From: an uncultured Eubacteriales bacterium
Lineage (GTDB): Bacteria > Bacillota > Clostridia > Peptostreptococcales > Anaerovoracaceae
Assembly (NCBI GenBank): GCA_959021945.1
Contig: CAUEYG010000106.1
Coordinates: 1-6,277 of the forward strand
Length of the DNA stretch: 6,277 nt
Reading direction: 5' to 3'
Shown in pieces: positions 1 to 5,032 of this stretch. Position numbers and translations under genes: made by a program. Each line of letters starts with the position of its first letter. Within the stretch, counting starts at the first letter, position 1. Under the pieces are notes generated by a model. The model saw only the letters and a program-made list of their open reading frames with translations. It was not told where the DNA came from and searched no databases.

Positions 1-139
1 GGGTCAGGGACTCATAATTGGATTCCAGGCTTTCTTTTACAGTAAACTTTGCGGTCTCATCCTGGCCGCTGCATGCTGAAAAAAGAAGAAGAATGAAAAC
101 GAATGCCGAAAAAAGAAAAAGAGAAAAAAAACGTTTCAT
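1..139 (-). CDS. Lipoprotein precursor, 5' part only (function unknown)
   Basis: The first 46 codons of a minus-strand gene are visible, reading out of the left edge of the window. The start ATG is at 139-137, preceded by AAGGAG (157-152) with 12 nt between, which is slightly long but usable. The N-terminus is MKRFF followed by a long hydrophobic stretch (about residues 4-20) ending in the lipobox FSAC with Cys23. This is a type II signal peptide, so the mature protein should be cleaved before Cys23, lipidated and anchored on the outer face of the cytoplasmic membrane. The mature part starts SGQDETAKFTV, a polar linker typical of Gram-positive lipoproteins. Too little is present to assign a domain; a substrate-binding protein and a small hypothetical lipoprotein are both possible. 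The gene diverges from the acetyltransferase at 270 and may share regulatory DNA with it. The signal peptide call is firm; the function is not known. Confidence 0.8.
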   Translation of the reverse strand, partial: MKRFFSLFLFSAFVFILLLFSACSGQDETAKFTVKESLESNYESLT

Positions 140-155
140 AATTTTGAAATTCTCC

Positions 156-183
156 TTGTTTATTATTAAAAATCCTTTATAAT
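156..183 (+). promoter_or_regulatory. Possible SigA-type promoter of the acetyltransferase gene
   Basis: A perfect TATAAT (178-183) has TTGTTT (156-161) 16 nt upstream. The -35 matches only the TTG half of the consensus. Transcription would start near 190 and leave a leader of about 80 nt containing the palindrome at 223-238. The -35 overlaps the ribosome binding site of the divergent lipoprotein gene. The -10 is convincing, the -35 less so. Confidence 0.45.
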
Positions 184-205
184 AATAGCATATAGTTAAC
201 GGCAA
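177..205 (-). promoter_or_regulatory. Possible promoter of the lipoprotein gene
   Basis: Read on the minus strand, TTGCCG (205-200) is followed after 17 nt by TTATAA (182-177). Transcription would begin near 170, giving a leader of about 30 nt that includes the AAGGAG site. The -10 is imperfect and overlaps the -10 of the opposing promoter proposed for the acetyltransferase, so the two promoters could not be occupied at once. This is a consensus match by eye only. Confidence 0.3.
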
Positions 206-222
206 AGGTAGGGATTTTAAAG

Positions 223-238
223 AGATTTCACGAAATCT
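223..238. repeat. 16-bp palindrome (7-bp arms, 2-bp centre), operator-like
   Basis: AGATTTC and GAAATCT are exact reverse complements separated by AC. The element lies between the promoter region and the ribosome binding site of the acetyltransferase gene, and upstream of the possible lipoprotein promoter. It could be an operator for a dimeric repressor. As RNA it could form a short 6-bp hairpin with a CACG loop. No T-run follows, so it is not a terminator. Confidence 0.5.
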
Positions 239-269
239 TAATAATTCCTTTCTAAGGAGATAAAAAGAT

Positions 270-812
270 ATGGAAACGAAAAACCTGGTAATTAGAGAGA
301 CCGTTTTTGAGGACTGCGAATACTTTGCCAGATGGGAAAGCGATCCGGCATTGACACAATTTTTAAGCTATGACGAAGAACGTACGTACCAAGATGTGGT
401 AGAAGAGTGGGTGCTGGATAAAATGGATCAAACAAAACTTCAGTTTACCATTGTAAGAAAGTCCATCAAAGAACCCATTGGCAGGATTTATATCAGCAGA
501 TTAGATCGCCACTGTGATTCTTTGGATATTACGAAGCTCTATATTGCAGGTCAGGAAAACAGACAGATGGGCCTAGGAAGGGAATTGCTGCAGGAGCTGC
601 TGGAATACTGCTTTGTTTTTCTTCACATGGAGAGGGTGACGCTGGATTATTATACAGGCAACAAAGCGGCAGCAGCGCTTTATGAAAAATTGGGCTTTAA
701 AAATGAAGGAATTGCAAGGAACGCTACAAAGAAAAACGGAAAATATTATGACCTGCATTTGATGTCCATGCTGAGGACCGAATTTTTTGAAAACGTGCAT
801 GATAAAGAATAA
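270..812 (+). CDS. GNAT-family N-acetyltransferase (RimJ/RimL/SpeG-like)
   Basis: This 180-residue protein should transfer an acetyl group from acetyl-CoA to an amine: a protein N-terminus, a polyamine, an amino acid or a drug. It acts in the cytoplasm. The acetyl-CoA pyrophosphate-binding motif is visible as R98-Q-M-G-L-G103, followed by an amphipathic helix (104-115). A second GNAT signature is N131 with AAAALYEKLGF (133-143), and the N-terminus LVIRETVFEDCEYFARW fits the Acetyltransf_3 layout of RimJ/RimL and spermidine acetyltransferases. Length is normal for the family. The start is set by TAAGGAGA (253-260), about 10 nt before ATG. The gene appears monocistronic: its own upstream promoter-like sequence and a strong terminator just after the stop. 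The C-terminal tail after residue 170 is charged and not part of the fold. The substrate cannot be told from sequence; SpeG-like spermidine acetylation is one guess among several. Confidence 0.88.
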   Translation: METKNLVIRETVFEDCEYFARWESDPALTQFLSYDEERTYQDVVEEWVLDKMDQTKLQFTIVRKSIKEPIGRIYISRLDRHCDSLDITKLYIAGQENRQMGLGRELLQELLEYCFVFLHMERVTLDYYTGNKAAAALYEKLGFKNEGIARNATKKNGKYYDLHLMSMLRTEFFENVHDKE

Positions 813-841
813 TGGATTATAGAAAATGTAAAGAGGATGGT

Positions 842-883
842 CCGCCGCACAGAATGTGACAGAAGCTGTACGGCGGTTTTTTT
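842..883 (+). terminator. Rho-independent terminator after the acetyltransferase gene
   Basis: CCGCCG (842-847) pairs with CGGCGG (871-876). After a C/A mismatch the stem continues as ACAG (849-852, reading C848 as the mismatch) with CTGT (866-869), leaving a loop of about 13 nt. Seven T residues follow (877-883). There is no T-run on the opposite strand, so it works in the plus direction only. It insulates nrdD from the upstream gene. Confidence 0.9.
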
Positions 884-913
884 GTGCATAATGATCGGGA
901 TCCTAGCTGTCTT

Positions 914-958
914 GCGAAATTTTTCCAATTTTGTCGAAAGAAAAAAACATGTTTTCGA
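914..958. repeat. Cluster of CGAAA motifs, one pair as inverted repeat, upstream of the nrdD promoter
   Basis: GCGAAA (914-919) and TCGAAA (934-939) place the CGAAA core in the same orientation exactly 20 bp apart, about two helical turns. TTTCGA (953-958) is the reverse complement of the second copy, with 13 nt between. The cluster ends five bases before the -35 of the nrdD promoter, a usual place for an activator or repressor. I do not recognise it as the site of a known regulator, and in AT-rich DNA it could be chance. Confidence 0.3.
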
Positions 959-962
959 GCTA

Positions 963-990
963 TTGACTTACTATCTAAATCATGTATAAT
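963..990 (+). promoter_or_regulatory. SigA-type promoter of the nrdD-nrdG operon
   Basis: TTGACT (963-968) and a perfect TATAAT (985-990) are separated by 16 nt; five of six -35 bases match consensus. Transcription should start near 997, giving a leader of about 96 nt before nrdD. The upstream gene is cut off by the terminator at 842-883, so this is the likely sole promoter of the operon. Confidence 0.8.
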
Positions 991-1015
991 CTTCATGGAA
1001 CAACCGAACAGGGCA

Positions 1016-1032
1016 CAACATATAGTATGTTG
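1016..1032. promoter_or_regulatory. 17-bp inverted repeat in the nrdD leader; weak NrdR-box resemblance
   Basis: CAACATA and TATGTTG are perfect inverted arms around a TAG centre. The 16 bases at 1015-1030 agree at about 12 positions with the NrdR-box consensus as I recall it (acaCwAtATaTwGtgt), but the strongly conserved core C and G positions are off. NrdR normally binds two boxes and I see no clear second one nearby. The site lies some 20-35 nt downstream of the predicted start, so a bound repressor could block elongation. Alternatively the arms form an RNA hairpin. NrdR is the usual repressor of ribonucleotide reductase genes in bacteria, which makes the position attractive. Confidence 0.4.
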
Positions 1033-1042
1033 ATAAAACGCC

Positions 1043-1067
1043 GAAACCTATTGAATCTTTAGGGTTC
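1043..1067 (+). other. Second leader hairpin before nrdD
   Basis: GAAACCTA (1043-1050) pairs with TAGGGTTC (1060-1067) at seven of eight positions, with a 9-nt loop. With the hairpin at 1016-1032, and a possible GGC (1012-1014) with GCC (1040-1042) helix closing around that first hairpin, the leader could fold into an ordered structure. It ends about 13 nt before the AAGGAG of nrdD. No T-run follows, so any control would act on translation or RNA stability rather than as a simple terminator. It matches no riboswitch class I can name. Confidence 0.35.
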
Positions 1068-1092
1068 AGAACGATTTACAAGGAGTGAGGGT

Positions 1093-3441
1093 ATGGAGTC
1101 ATCAATAAAAACAATTGTAAAACGTGACGGAAGAACGGACACGTTTGATGTGGACAAGATTGCGGAGGCAATTTACAGAGCAGCAGCAGCATTAGGGGGA
1201 AAAGACAAAGATACGGCCATGTATTTGGCAAAACAAGTAGAACTTTATCTTTCGGAGATTTGTCACAACGATACTCCTACTGTAGAACAGATACAAGACG
1301 CAGTGGAAAAAGTGCTGATCGAAAATGGGCATGCGCGAACTGCTAAGGAATTTATTTTGTACCGGGCAGAGCGGACAAGGGTAAGAGATATGAATACTCG
1401 CCTCATGAAAATTTATGAGGATCTTACCTTTAAAGATGCGGCGGAAAACGATATTAAGAGGGAAAATGCCAATATCGATGGGGATACAGCCATGGGCACA
1501 ATGCTCAAATATGGCTCCGAAGGCTCCAAGCAATTTTATGAAATGTTCGTATTAAAGCCAGAGCATGCTGCGGCTCACCGCAGCGGTGATATCCATATTC
1601 ACGATTTGGATTTTCTGACACTTACAACAACCTGCTGTCAAATTGACATTGAAAAACTTTTTAGAAACGGTTTTTCTACAGGGCATGGTTTTCTGAGAGA
1701 GCCTAACGATATTCAAAGCTATGCAGCTTTGGCCTGCATTGCTATTCAGTCTAATCAAAATGACCAGCACGGAGGACAGAGTATCCCTGACTTTGATTAT
1801 GGCATGGCCAACGGTGTGAAAAAGACATACCGCAAACTTTATTGGAAAAATATGGGTAAAATGTTGGATATTCTGTTTGACCTTGAGGATGGTGCTGATA
1901 AGGCGGAGCAAATAGGGCGTAAAATCCAGGAAAATGATAATATTTTTCCTGTGCTGGCAGATGATAATGGATATAAAGAAAAAGAAAAGGCATATCTGTT
2001 GGAATTCTGTGACGAAGTGCAGGCAGAGCGTCTGCAGCAAAGGGCGACAAAGTATGCCAATAAAGAAATCAGAAGGGCCACTTACCAGGCAATGGAAGCC
2101 TTTGTACATAATTTGAATACCATGCATTCCCGGGCAGGAGCGCAGATTCCTTTTTCTTCCATTAACTATGGGACAGACACTTCTCCGGAAGGGCGTATGG
2201 TAACAGAAAATATTATGCTTGCAACAGAAGCAGGCTTGGGAAATGGGGAGACTGCTATTTTCCCAATCCATATTTTTAAAATAAAAGAAGGGATTAATTA
2301 CAATCCTCAGGATCCTAATTACGACCTCTTCAAACTGGCCTGCAAAGTGTCGGCCAAGAGATTGTTCCCCAACTTTTCTTTTATTGATGCGCCATTTAAT
2401 CTACAGTTTTATAAGGAAGGCGATCACAATACAGAAGTGGCATATATGGGATGCAGGACCAGAGTTATGTCCAATGTTTATGACCCGGACCGGCAGGTAG
2501 TAGGCGGCAGAGGAAATCTCAGTTTTACTTCCATCAACTTGCCGCGCATTGCCATTAAGGCTCATGGGGATCTTGACTTTTTCTTTGAAGAATTGGACCG
2601 CAAACTGACCCTGTGTGAGGAACAGCTGATGGAACGGTATAAAATACAGGCATCAAAAAAAGCTAAGAACTATCCGTTTTTAATGGGGCAGGGAATCTGG
2701 CTTGATTCGGACAAGCTAAAGCCTAATGACTCTGTGGCGGAGGTGTTAAAGCATGGTACTTTGACGGTAGGTTTCATTGGTCTTGCAGAGTGCCTAAAAG
2801 CGCTCATCGGCGTTCACCATGGAGAAAGCAAAGAAGCTCAGAGCCTTGGTCTGGAAATCGTGGGCTTTATGCGTAAAAGAATGGATGAGGCAACAAAGCG
2901 GACTGGCTTTAATTATACGTTGATCGCTACTCCTGCTGAGGGACTTTCAGGACGGTTTGTGCGGATTGATAAAGAGCGGTTTGGCGAAATTGAAGGAGTT
3001 ACGGATCGGGAATATTACACCAACTCCTTTCACATACCGGTTTATTACCAGATATCAGCTTTTGATAAAATTCGGTTAGAAGCGCCGTACCACGCCCTTA
3101 CCAATGCAGGCCACATTACCTATGTAGAGCTGGACGGTGATCCTTGCAAGAACTTAGATGCTTTCGAACGCATTGTCAGGTGCATGAAAGAGAGCGGCGT
3201 AGGATACGGTTCCATCAATCATCCGGTGGACCGAGATCCAGTTTGCGGATATACAGGAATTATTGACAATGAATGCCCTCACTGCCATAGAACGGAAGAT
3301 TCCGGCGATACAGGGTTTGAACGAATCAGGCGCATTACAGGTTATCTGGTAGGAACGGTAGATCGTTTTAACGATGCCAAAGCGGCGGAAGAACAAGACC
3401 GTGAAAAGCATGATGTGAAAGAAGGGTATCAAGTTCTATGA
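1093..3441 (+). CDS. nrdD: Anaerobic (class III) ribonucleoside-triphosphate reductase, catalytic subunit
   Basis: This 782-residue protein reduces ribonucleoside triphosphates to dNTPs without oxygen, using a glycyl radical made by NrdG. An ATP-cone (about 5-100, starting IKTIVKRDGRTDTF) provides allosteric ATP/dATP control of overall activity. The catalytic barrel follows, with HIHDLDF (168-174), C181-C182 and Y-M-G-C454-R, where C454 should carry the transient thiyl radical. The C-terminal RRITGY places the glycyl radical at Gly750. Just before it is the zinc-binding region with C718, C728 and C731; where many homologues have a first cysteine of a CxxC pair, this protein has Asp715. Length and domain order are normal for the ATP-cone NrdD type. 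The start follows AAGGAG (1080-1085) by 7 nt. It overlaps nrdG by four bases, consistent with translational coupling. By family knowledge formate is the likely reductant for enzymes with this cysteine pattern, but that is inference here. Confidence 0.97.
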   Translation: MESSIKTIVKRDGRTDTFDVDKIAEAIYRAAAALGGKDKDTAMYLAKQVELYLSEICHNDTPTVEQIQDAVEKVLIENGHARTAKEFILYRAERTRVRDMNTRLMKIYEDLTFKDAAENDIKRENANIDGDTAMGTMLKYGSEGSKQFYEMFVLKPEHAAAHRSGDIHIHDLDFLTLTTTCCQIDIEKLFRNGFSTGHGFLREPNDIQSYAALACIAIQSNQNDQHGGQSIPDFDYGMANGVKKTYRKLYWKNMGKMLDILFDLEDGADKAEQIGRKIQENDNIFPVLADDNGYKEKEKAYLLEFCDEVQAERLQQRATKYANKEIRRATYQAMEAFVHNLNTMHSRAGAQIPFSSINYGTDTSPEGRMVTENIMLATEAGLGNGETAIFPIHIFKIKEGINYNPQDPNYDLFKLACKVSAKRLFPNFSFIDAPFNLQFYKEGDHNTEVAYMGCRTRVMSNVYDPDRQVVGGRGNLSFTSINLPRIAIKAHGDLDFFFEELDRKLTLCEEQLMERYKIQASKKAKNYPFLMGQGIWLDSDKLKPNDSVAEVLKHGTLTVGFIGLAECLKALIGVHHGESKEAQSLGLEIVGFMRKRMDEATKRTGFNYTLIATPAEGLSGRFVRIDKERFGEIEGVTDREYYTNSFHIPVYYQISAFDKIRLEAPYHALTNAGHITYVELDGDPCKNLDAFERIVRCMKESGVGYGSINHPVDRDPVCGYTGIIDNECPHCHRTEDSGDTGFERIRRITGYLVGTVDRFNDAKAAEEQDREKHDVKEGYQVL

Positions 3442-3962
3442 TGGAAGAGAGAAAGACCATCCGCCTGGCAGGCATTGTCCGGGAATCCATTGTAGACGGA
3501 CCGGGTTTTCGCTTTGCAGTCTTTTGTCAGGGTTGCCCTCACGGCTGTCCTGACTGTCATAATAAAGAGACCCACGATTTTACAGGCGGACAGGAAGTAG
3601 AGCTGGAACGAATTTTAAAGGAAATCGATAAAAACCCTTTACTTTCAGGAGTTACGTTTACTGGTGGCGAGCCATTTTGCCAGCCGGAAGCTCTGACCGC
3701 TTTGGCCAGGGAGATTAAAAAACGTAACTTGGATATTGTTGCCTTTTCGGGATACACCTATGAACAGTTGATGGAATTGTCCAAAGAGCGTCCGGCAGTC
3801 CTCTCTCTGCTGGAACATACCAATCTTTTGATCGACGGTCCCTTTATAAAGGAAGAAAAGGACTTGACCTTATTCTTTCGCGGCAGCAGAAATCAACGTA
3901 TTATTGATTTAGATGCGACCAGAAGGAAAGGAAGACTCACTTTGTGGCAGCAAGAAGCTTAA
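3438..3962 (+). CDS. nrdG: Anaerobic ribonucleotide reductase activating protein (radical SAM)
   Basis: This 174-residue cytoplasmic enzyme uses a [4Fe-4S] cluster and S-adenosylmethionine to abstract a hydrogen from the glycine of NrdD (Gly750 here). The radical-SAM motif CxxxCxxC is C33-PHG-C37-PD-C40, inside FCQGCPHGCPDCHN. An extra cysteine, C30, sits just upstream. The SAM-binding GGEP is at 76-79 (TFTGGEPF), and SGYTYEQL (104-111) and DGPF (133-136) are further family signatures. Length is typical. The first ATG forms an ATGA overlap with the nrdD stop; a second ATG at 3441, the next codon, is equally possible because the weak GAAGGG-like site (about 3420-3425) lies well upstream. Either way translation is probably coupled to nrdD. 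I see no hairpin plus T-run between its stop and rpmB, so some readthrough into rpmB is possible. Confidence 0.96.
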   Translation: MMEERKTIRLAGIVRESIVDGPGFRFAVFCQGCPHGCPDCHNKETHDFTGGQEVELERILKEIDKNPLLSGVTFTGGEPFCQPEALTALAREIKKRNLDIVAFSGYTYEQLMELSKERPAVLSLLEHTNLLIDGPFIKEEKDLTLFFRGSRNQRIIDLDATRRKGRLTLWQQEA

Positions 3963-3993
3963 CAGATAAAGTGGGAAGGAGCGAAAAAAACAC

Positions 3994-4022
3994 TTGTACC
4001 ATGATATTTCATATGGTATAAT
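3994..4022 (+). promoter_or_regulatory. Strong extended -10 promoter of rpmB
   Basis: TTGTAC (3994-3999) and perfect TATAAT (4017-4022) are 17 nt apart, and TGG (4014-4016) before the -10 supplies the extended TGn element. Transcription should start near 4029. ACCAT (3998-4002) and ATGGT (4013-4017) form an inverted repeat within the spacer, possibly chance. A strong promoter fits a ribosomal protein gene. Confidence 0.8.
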
Positions 4023-4030
4023 GTCATTTG

Positions 4031-4046
4031 TTCGAGTGCTCTCGAA
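4031..4046 (+). other. Hairpin at the predicted 5' end of rpmB mRNA
   Basis: TTCGAG (4031-4036) and CTCGAA (4041-4046) pair perfectly around a TGCT loop, within a few bases of the predicted transcription start. A 5'-terminal stem of this sort can protect an mRNA from 5'-end-dependent decay. No T-run follows, so it is not an attenuator on its own. A second, weaker dyad (TTAAG, ATA, CTTAA; 4070-4082) lies next to the ribosome binding site. Confidence 0.45.
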
Positions 4047-4096
4047 ATAATTTGTAATTATGCGAAAGCTTAAGATACTTAAAGGAGGTGCGGTAG

Positions 4097-4288
4097 ATGT
4101 CAAGAAAATGTGAAATTTGTGGTAAGGGTCAGGTTTCCGGAAATAATGTGTCCCACTCAAACAGACACACAAGAAGAAAATGGAATGCTAACATTCAGTC
4201 CATCAGAATTGAAGAAAACGGAACAGTTAGAAAAGCCAATGTTTGTACCAGATGTATCCGGTCAAATAAAGTAAACCGTGCCATTTAA
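4097..4288 (+). CDS. rpmB: 50S ribosomal protein L28 (bL28), zinc-ribbon form
   Basis: This 63-residue basic protein is a component of the large ribosomal subunit. It begins MSRKCEICGKG, the usual L28 start, followed by the conserved stretch NRHTRRKWNANIQ (22-34). Two CxxC pairs, C5/C8 and C50/C53, would bind zinc, so this is the C+ form; bacteria that survive zinc starvation sometimes carry a second, cysteine-free copy elsewhere, which this window cannot show. Length is normal. The start is fixed by a near-perfect AAAGGAGGTG (4081-4090) about 8 nt before the ATG, one of the strongest sites in the window. It is monocistronic, with its own promoter and a terminator directly after the stop. In many Firmicutes it lies next to asp23/yloU and recG, as here. 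Confidence 0.97.
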   Translation: MSRKCEICGKGQVSGNNVSHSNRHTRRKWNANIQSIRIEENGTVRKANVCTRCIRSNKVNRAI

Positions 4289-4297
4289 TCAAAAATC

Positions 4298-4325
4298 AGA
4301 CCTGCCATTGGGTGCAGGTCTTTTT
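4298..4325. terminator. Bidirectional terminator shared by rpmB and the convergent small gene
   Basis: AGACCTGC (4298-4305) and GCAGGTCT (4314-4321) form a perfect 8-bp stem with an 8-nt loop. On the plus strand a T-run follows (4320s, seven T at 4321-4327), terminating rpmB. On the minus strand the stem is followed after two bases by five T (complement of 4295-4291), so it could also stop transcripts of the small membrane-protein gene that ends at 4356. Confidence 0.88.
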
Positions 4326-4355
4326 TTATCATGTAGAAAATATGAACAAAGCTGA

Positions 4356-4550
4356 TTACTTCCAATACAGACGAAATCCACAGATGAGCAGGATACCGCC
4401 TAAAAGAAGAATCCAGGCTTTTATTGGCAGAACAAAAGCAAAGATGGTCACAACGCCGAAAACCAACATTACAAAACCCAGATCTTTAAAATCTTCACAC
4501 CGGGAGTTGGGTTTTCTTCGTTTTTGTTTTTTACATTTATTTCGATTCAT
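4356..4550 (-). CDS. Small two-helix membrane protein, function unknown
   Basis: I do not recognise this 64-residue protein. It has a strongly basic N-terminus (residues 1-22, with KKQKRRK at 7-13) and two hydrophobic segments: about 24-41 (LGFVMLVFGVVTIFAFVL) and about 43-59 (IKAWILLLGGILLICGF), split by a proline and ending in RLYWK. By the positive-inside rule both ends should face the cytoplasm, giving a hairpin in the membrane. It is supported as a real gene by AGAGGTGATG just upstream of the ATG at 4550 (good match to the anti-Shine-Dalgarno), by this protein-like composition, and by the terminator at its 3' end. It converges with rpmB and diverges from the asp23-like gene. The plus-strand reading over the same bases has no ribosome binding site and is a shadow. 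A role with the neighbouring Asp23 protein is possible but is only inferred from position. Confidence 0.75.
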   Translation of the reverse strand: MNRNKCKKQKRRKPNSRCEDFKDLGFVMLVFGVVTIFAFVLPIKAWILLLGGILLICGFRLYWK

Positions 4551-4645
4551 AGCATCACCTCTTTTAGAGTATGCGCGGAAAAGGTAAGGTGTGCACGGCT
4601 GAATCTATTTTATGAAAAGAGACTAGAACCATAGGGAGGTAGGTT
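4551..4645. promoter_or_regulatory. Divergent intergenic region; ribosome binding site that fixes a TTG start
   Basis: Both divergent genes must be transcribed from about this stretch, or from within the small gene. I see no promoter pair on either strand that I would trust. GGGAGGT (4634-4640) is a strong plus-strand ribosome binding site 5 nt before the TTG at 4646. An in-frame TAG at 4640-4642 rules out any start further upstream, so TTG is the first possible codon of the next gene. Confidence 0.6.
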
Positions 4646-5032
4646 TTGTTTAACATAGAAACTGATTTGGGAACGATTTCTGTTTCTAAAAATGCCATTG
4701 GTAAAATTATTACAGAGGCTGTCAACCAATTTAACGGAAAAGTGATATTGTCCAATCACAAAGGAAAAGTACCCGGCCTTGTATCAAAAATTGGCGGTAT
4801 GGATGACAGTAATAATATGGAAATTAATCTGACAGAAAAAGGTCTTGATATCAGAATTTTTATTGTGCTGCGTTTTGGAACTAGCATTACACAAGTTACC
4901 AACGCTTTGGTGGATCAAATTCATAAAAATATGAAGGCTATGACCAGTATGGAACCTAACAGTGTGGCAGTAGTAGTGACTGGCATGATTTCCAAACATA
5001 TTGCGCCAAGACATATTGAGGTGACAAGGTAA
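4646..5032 (+). CDS. Asp23/Gls24 (YloU-like, DUF322) family protein
   Basis: This 128-residue cytoplasmic protein belongs to the alkaline-shock Asp23/Gls24 family, whose members in Gram-positive bacteria are linked to envelope stress. In Staphylococcus aureus Asp23 is held at the membrane by AmaP. The family layout is visible: N-terminal LGTISVSKNAIGKIITEAV (8-26), a central strand-rich part NMEINLTEKGLDIRIFIVLRFG (split across 57-78), a helix (80-97), and the C-terminal strand NSVAVVVTGM (105-114). There is no signal peptide or membrane segment. The start is TTG, chosen because GGGAGGT lies 5 nt upstream and an in-frame stop precedes it by one codon; TTG starts often mean lower expression. 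Its stop codon touches the recG ATG with no gap, so the two are surely co-transcribed. Position after rpmB and before recG matches Bacillus yloU, though there other genes, including fakA (yloV), lie between it and recG. Confidence 0.88.
   Translation: MFNIETDLGTISVSKNAIGKIITEAVNQFNGKVILSNHKGKVPGLVSKIGGMDDSNNMEINLTEKGLDIRIFIVLRFGTSITQVTNALVDQIHKNMKAMTSMEPNSVAVVVTGMISKHIAPRHIEVTR

Noticed and set aside
995..1033. 12-codon open frame starting ATGGAACAACCG in the nrdD leader
   Set aside because: Its ATG lies at or just before the predicted transcription start and has no ribosome binding site.
1027..1062. Short leader peptide in the nrdD leader (MLIKRRNLLNL then stop)
   Set aside because: No ribosome binding site precedes the ATG, which sits inside the inverted repeat, and the peptide has no run of a regulatory amino acid. 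Probably chance.
1008..1067. Resemblance of the nrdD leader to a cyclic-di-GMP-I riboswitch (AGGGCA near a hairpin, then ACGC)
   Set aside because: The match to the conserved core is partial, the GNRA tetraloop and its receptor are not visible, and spacing differs. Not enough to call.
1552..2271. 239-codon open frame on the minus strand inside nrdD
   Set aside because: It lies wholly antisense to a clear nrdD reading frame, has odd composition rich in Cys, His and Ile, and I recognise no domain in it. It is a shadow of the nrdD codon pattern.
4312..4587. 91-codon plus-strand open frame over the small membrane-protein gene
   Set aside because: It starts inside the rpmB terminator stem, has no ribosome binding site, and the opposite strand holds a better supported gene with a good site and membrane-helix composition.
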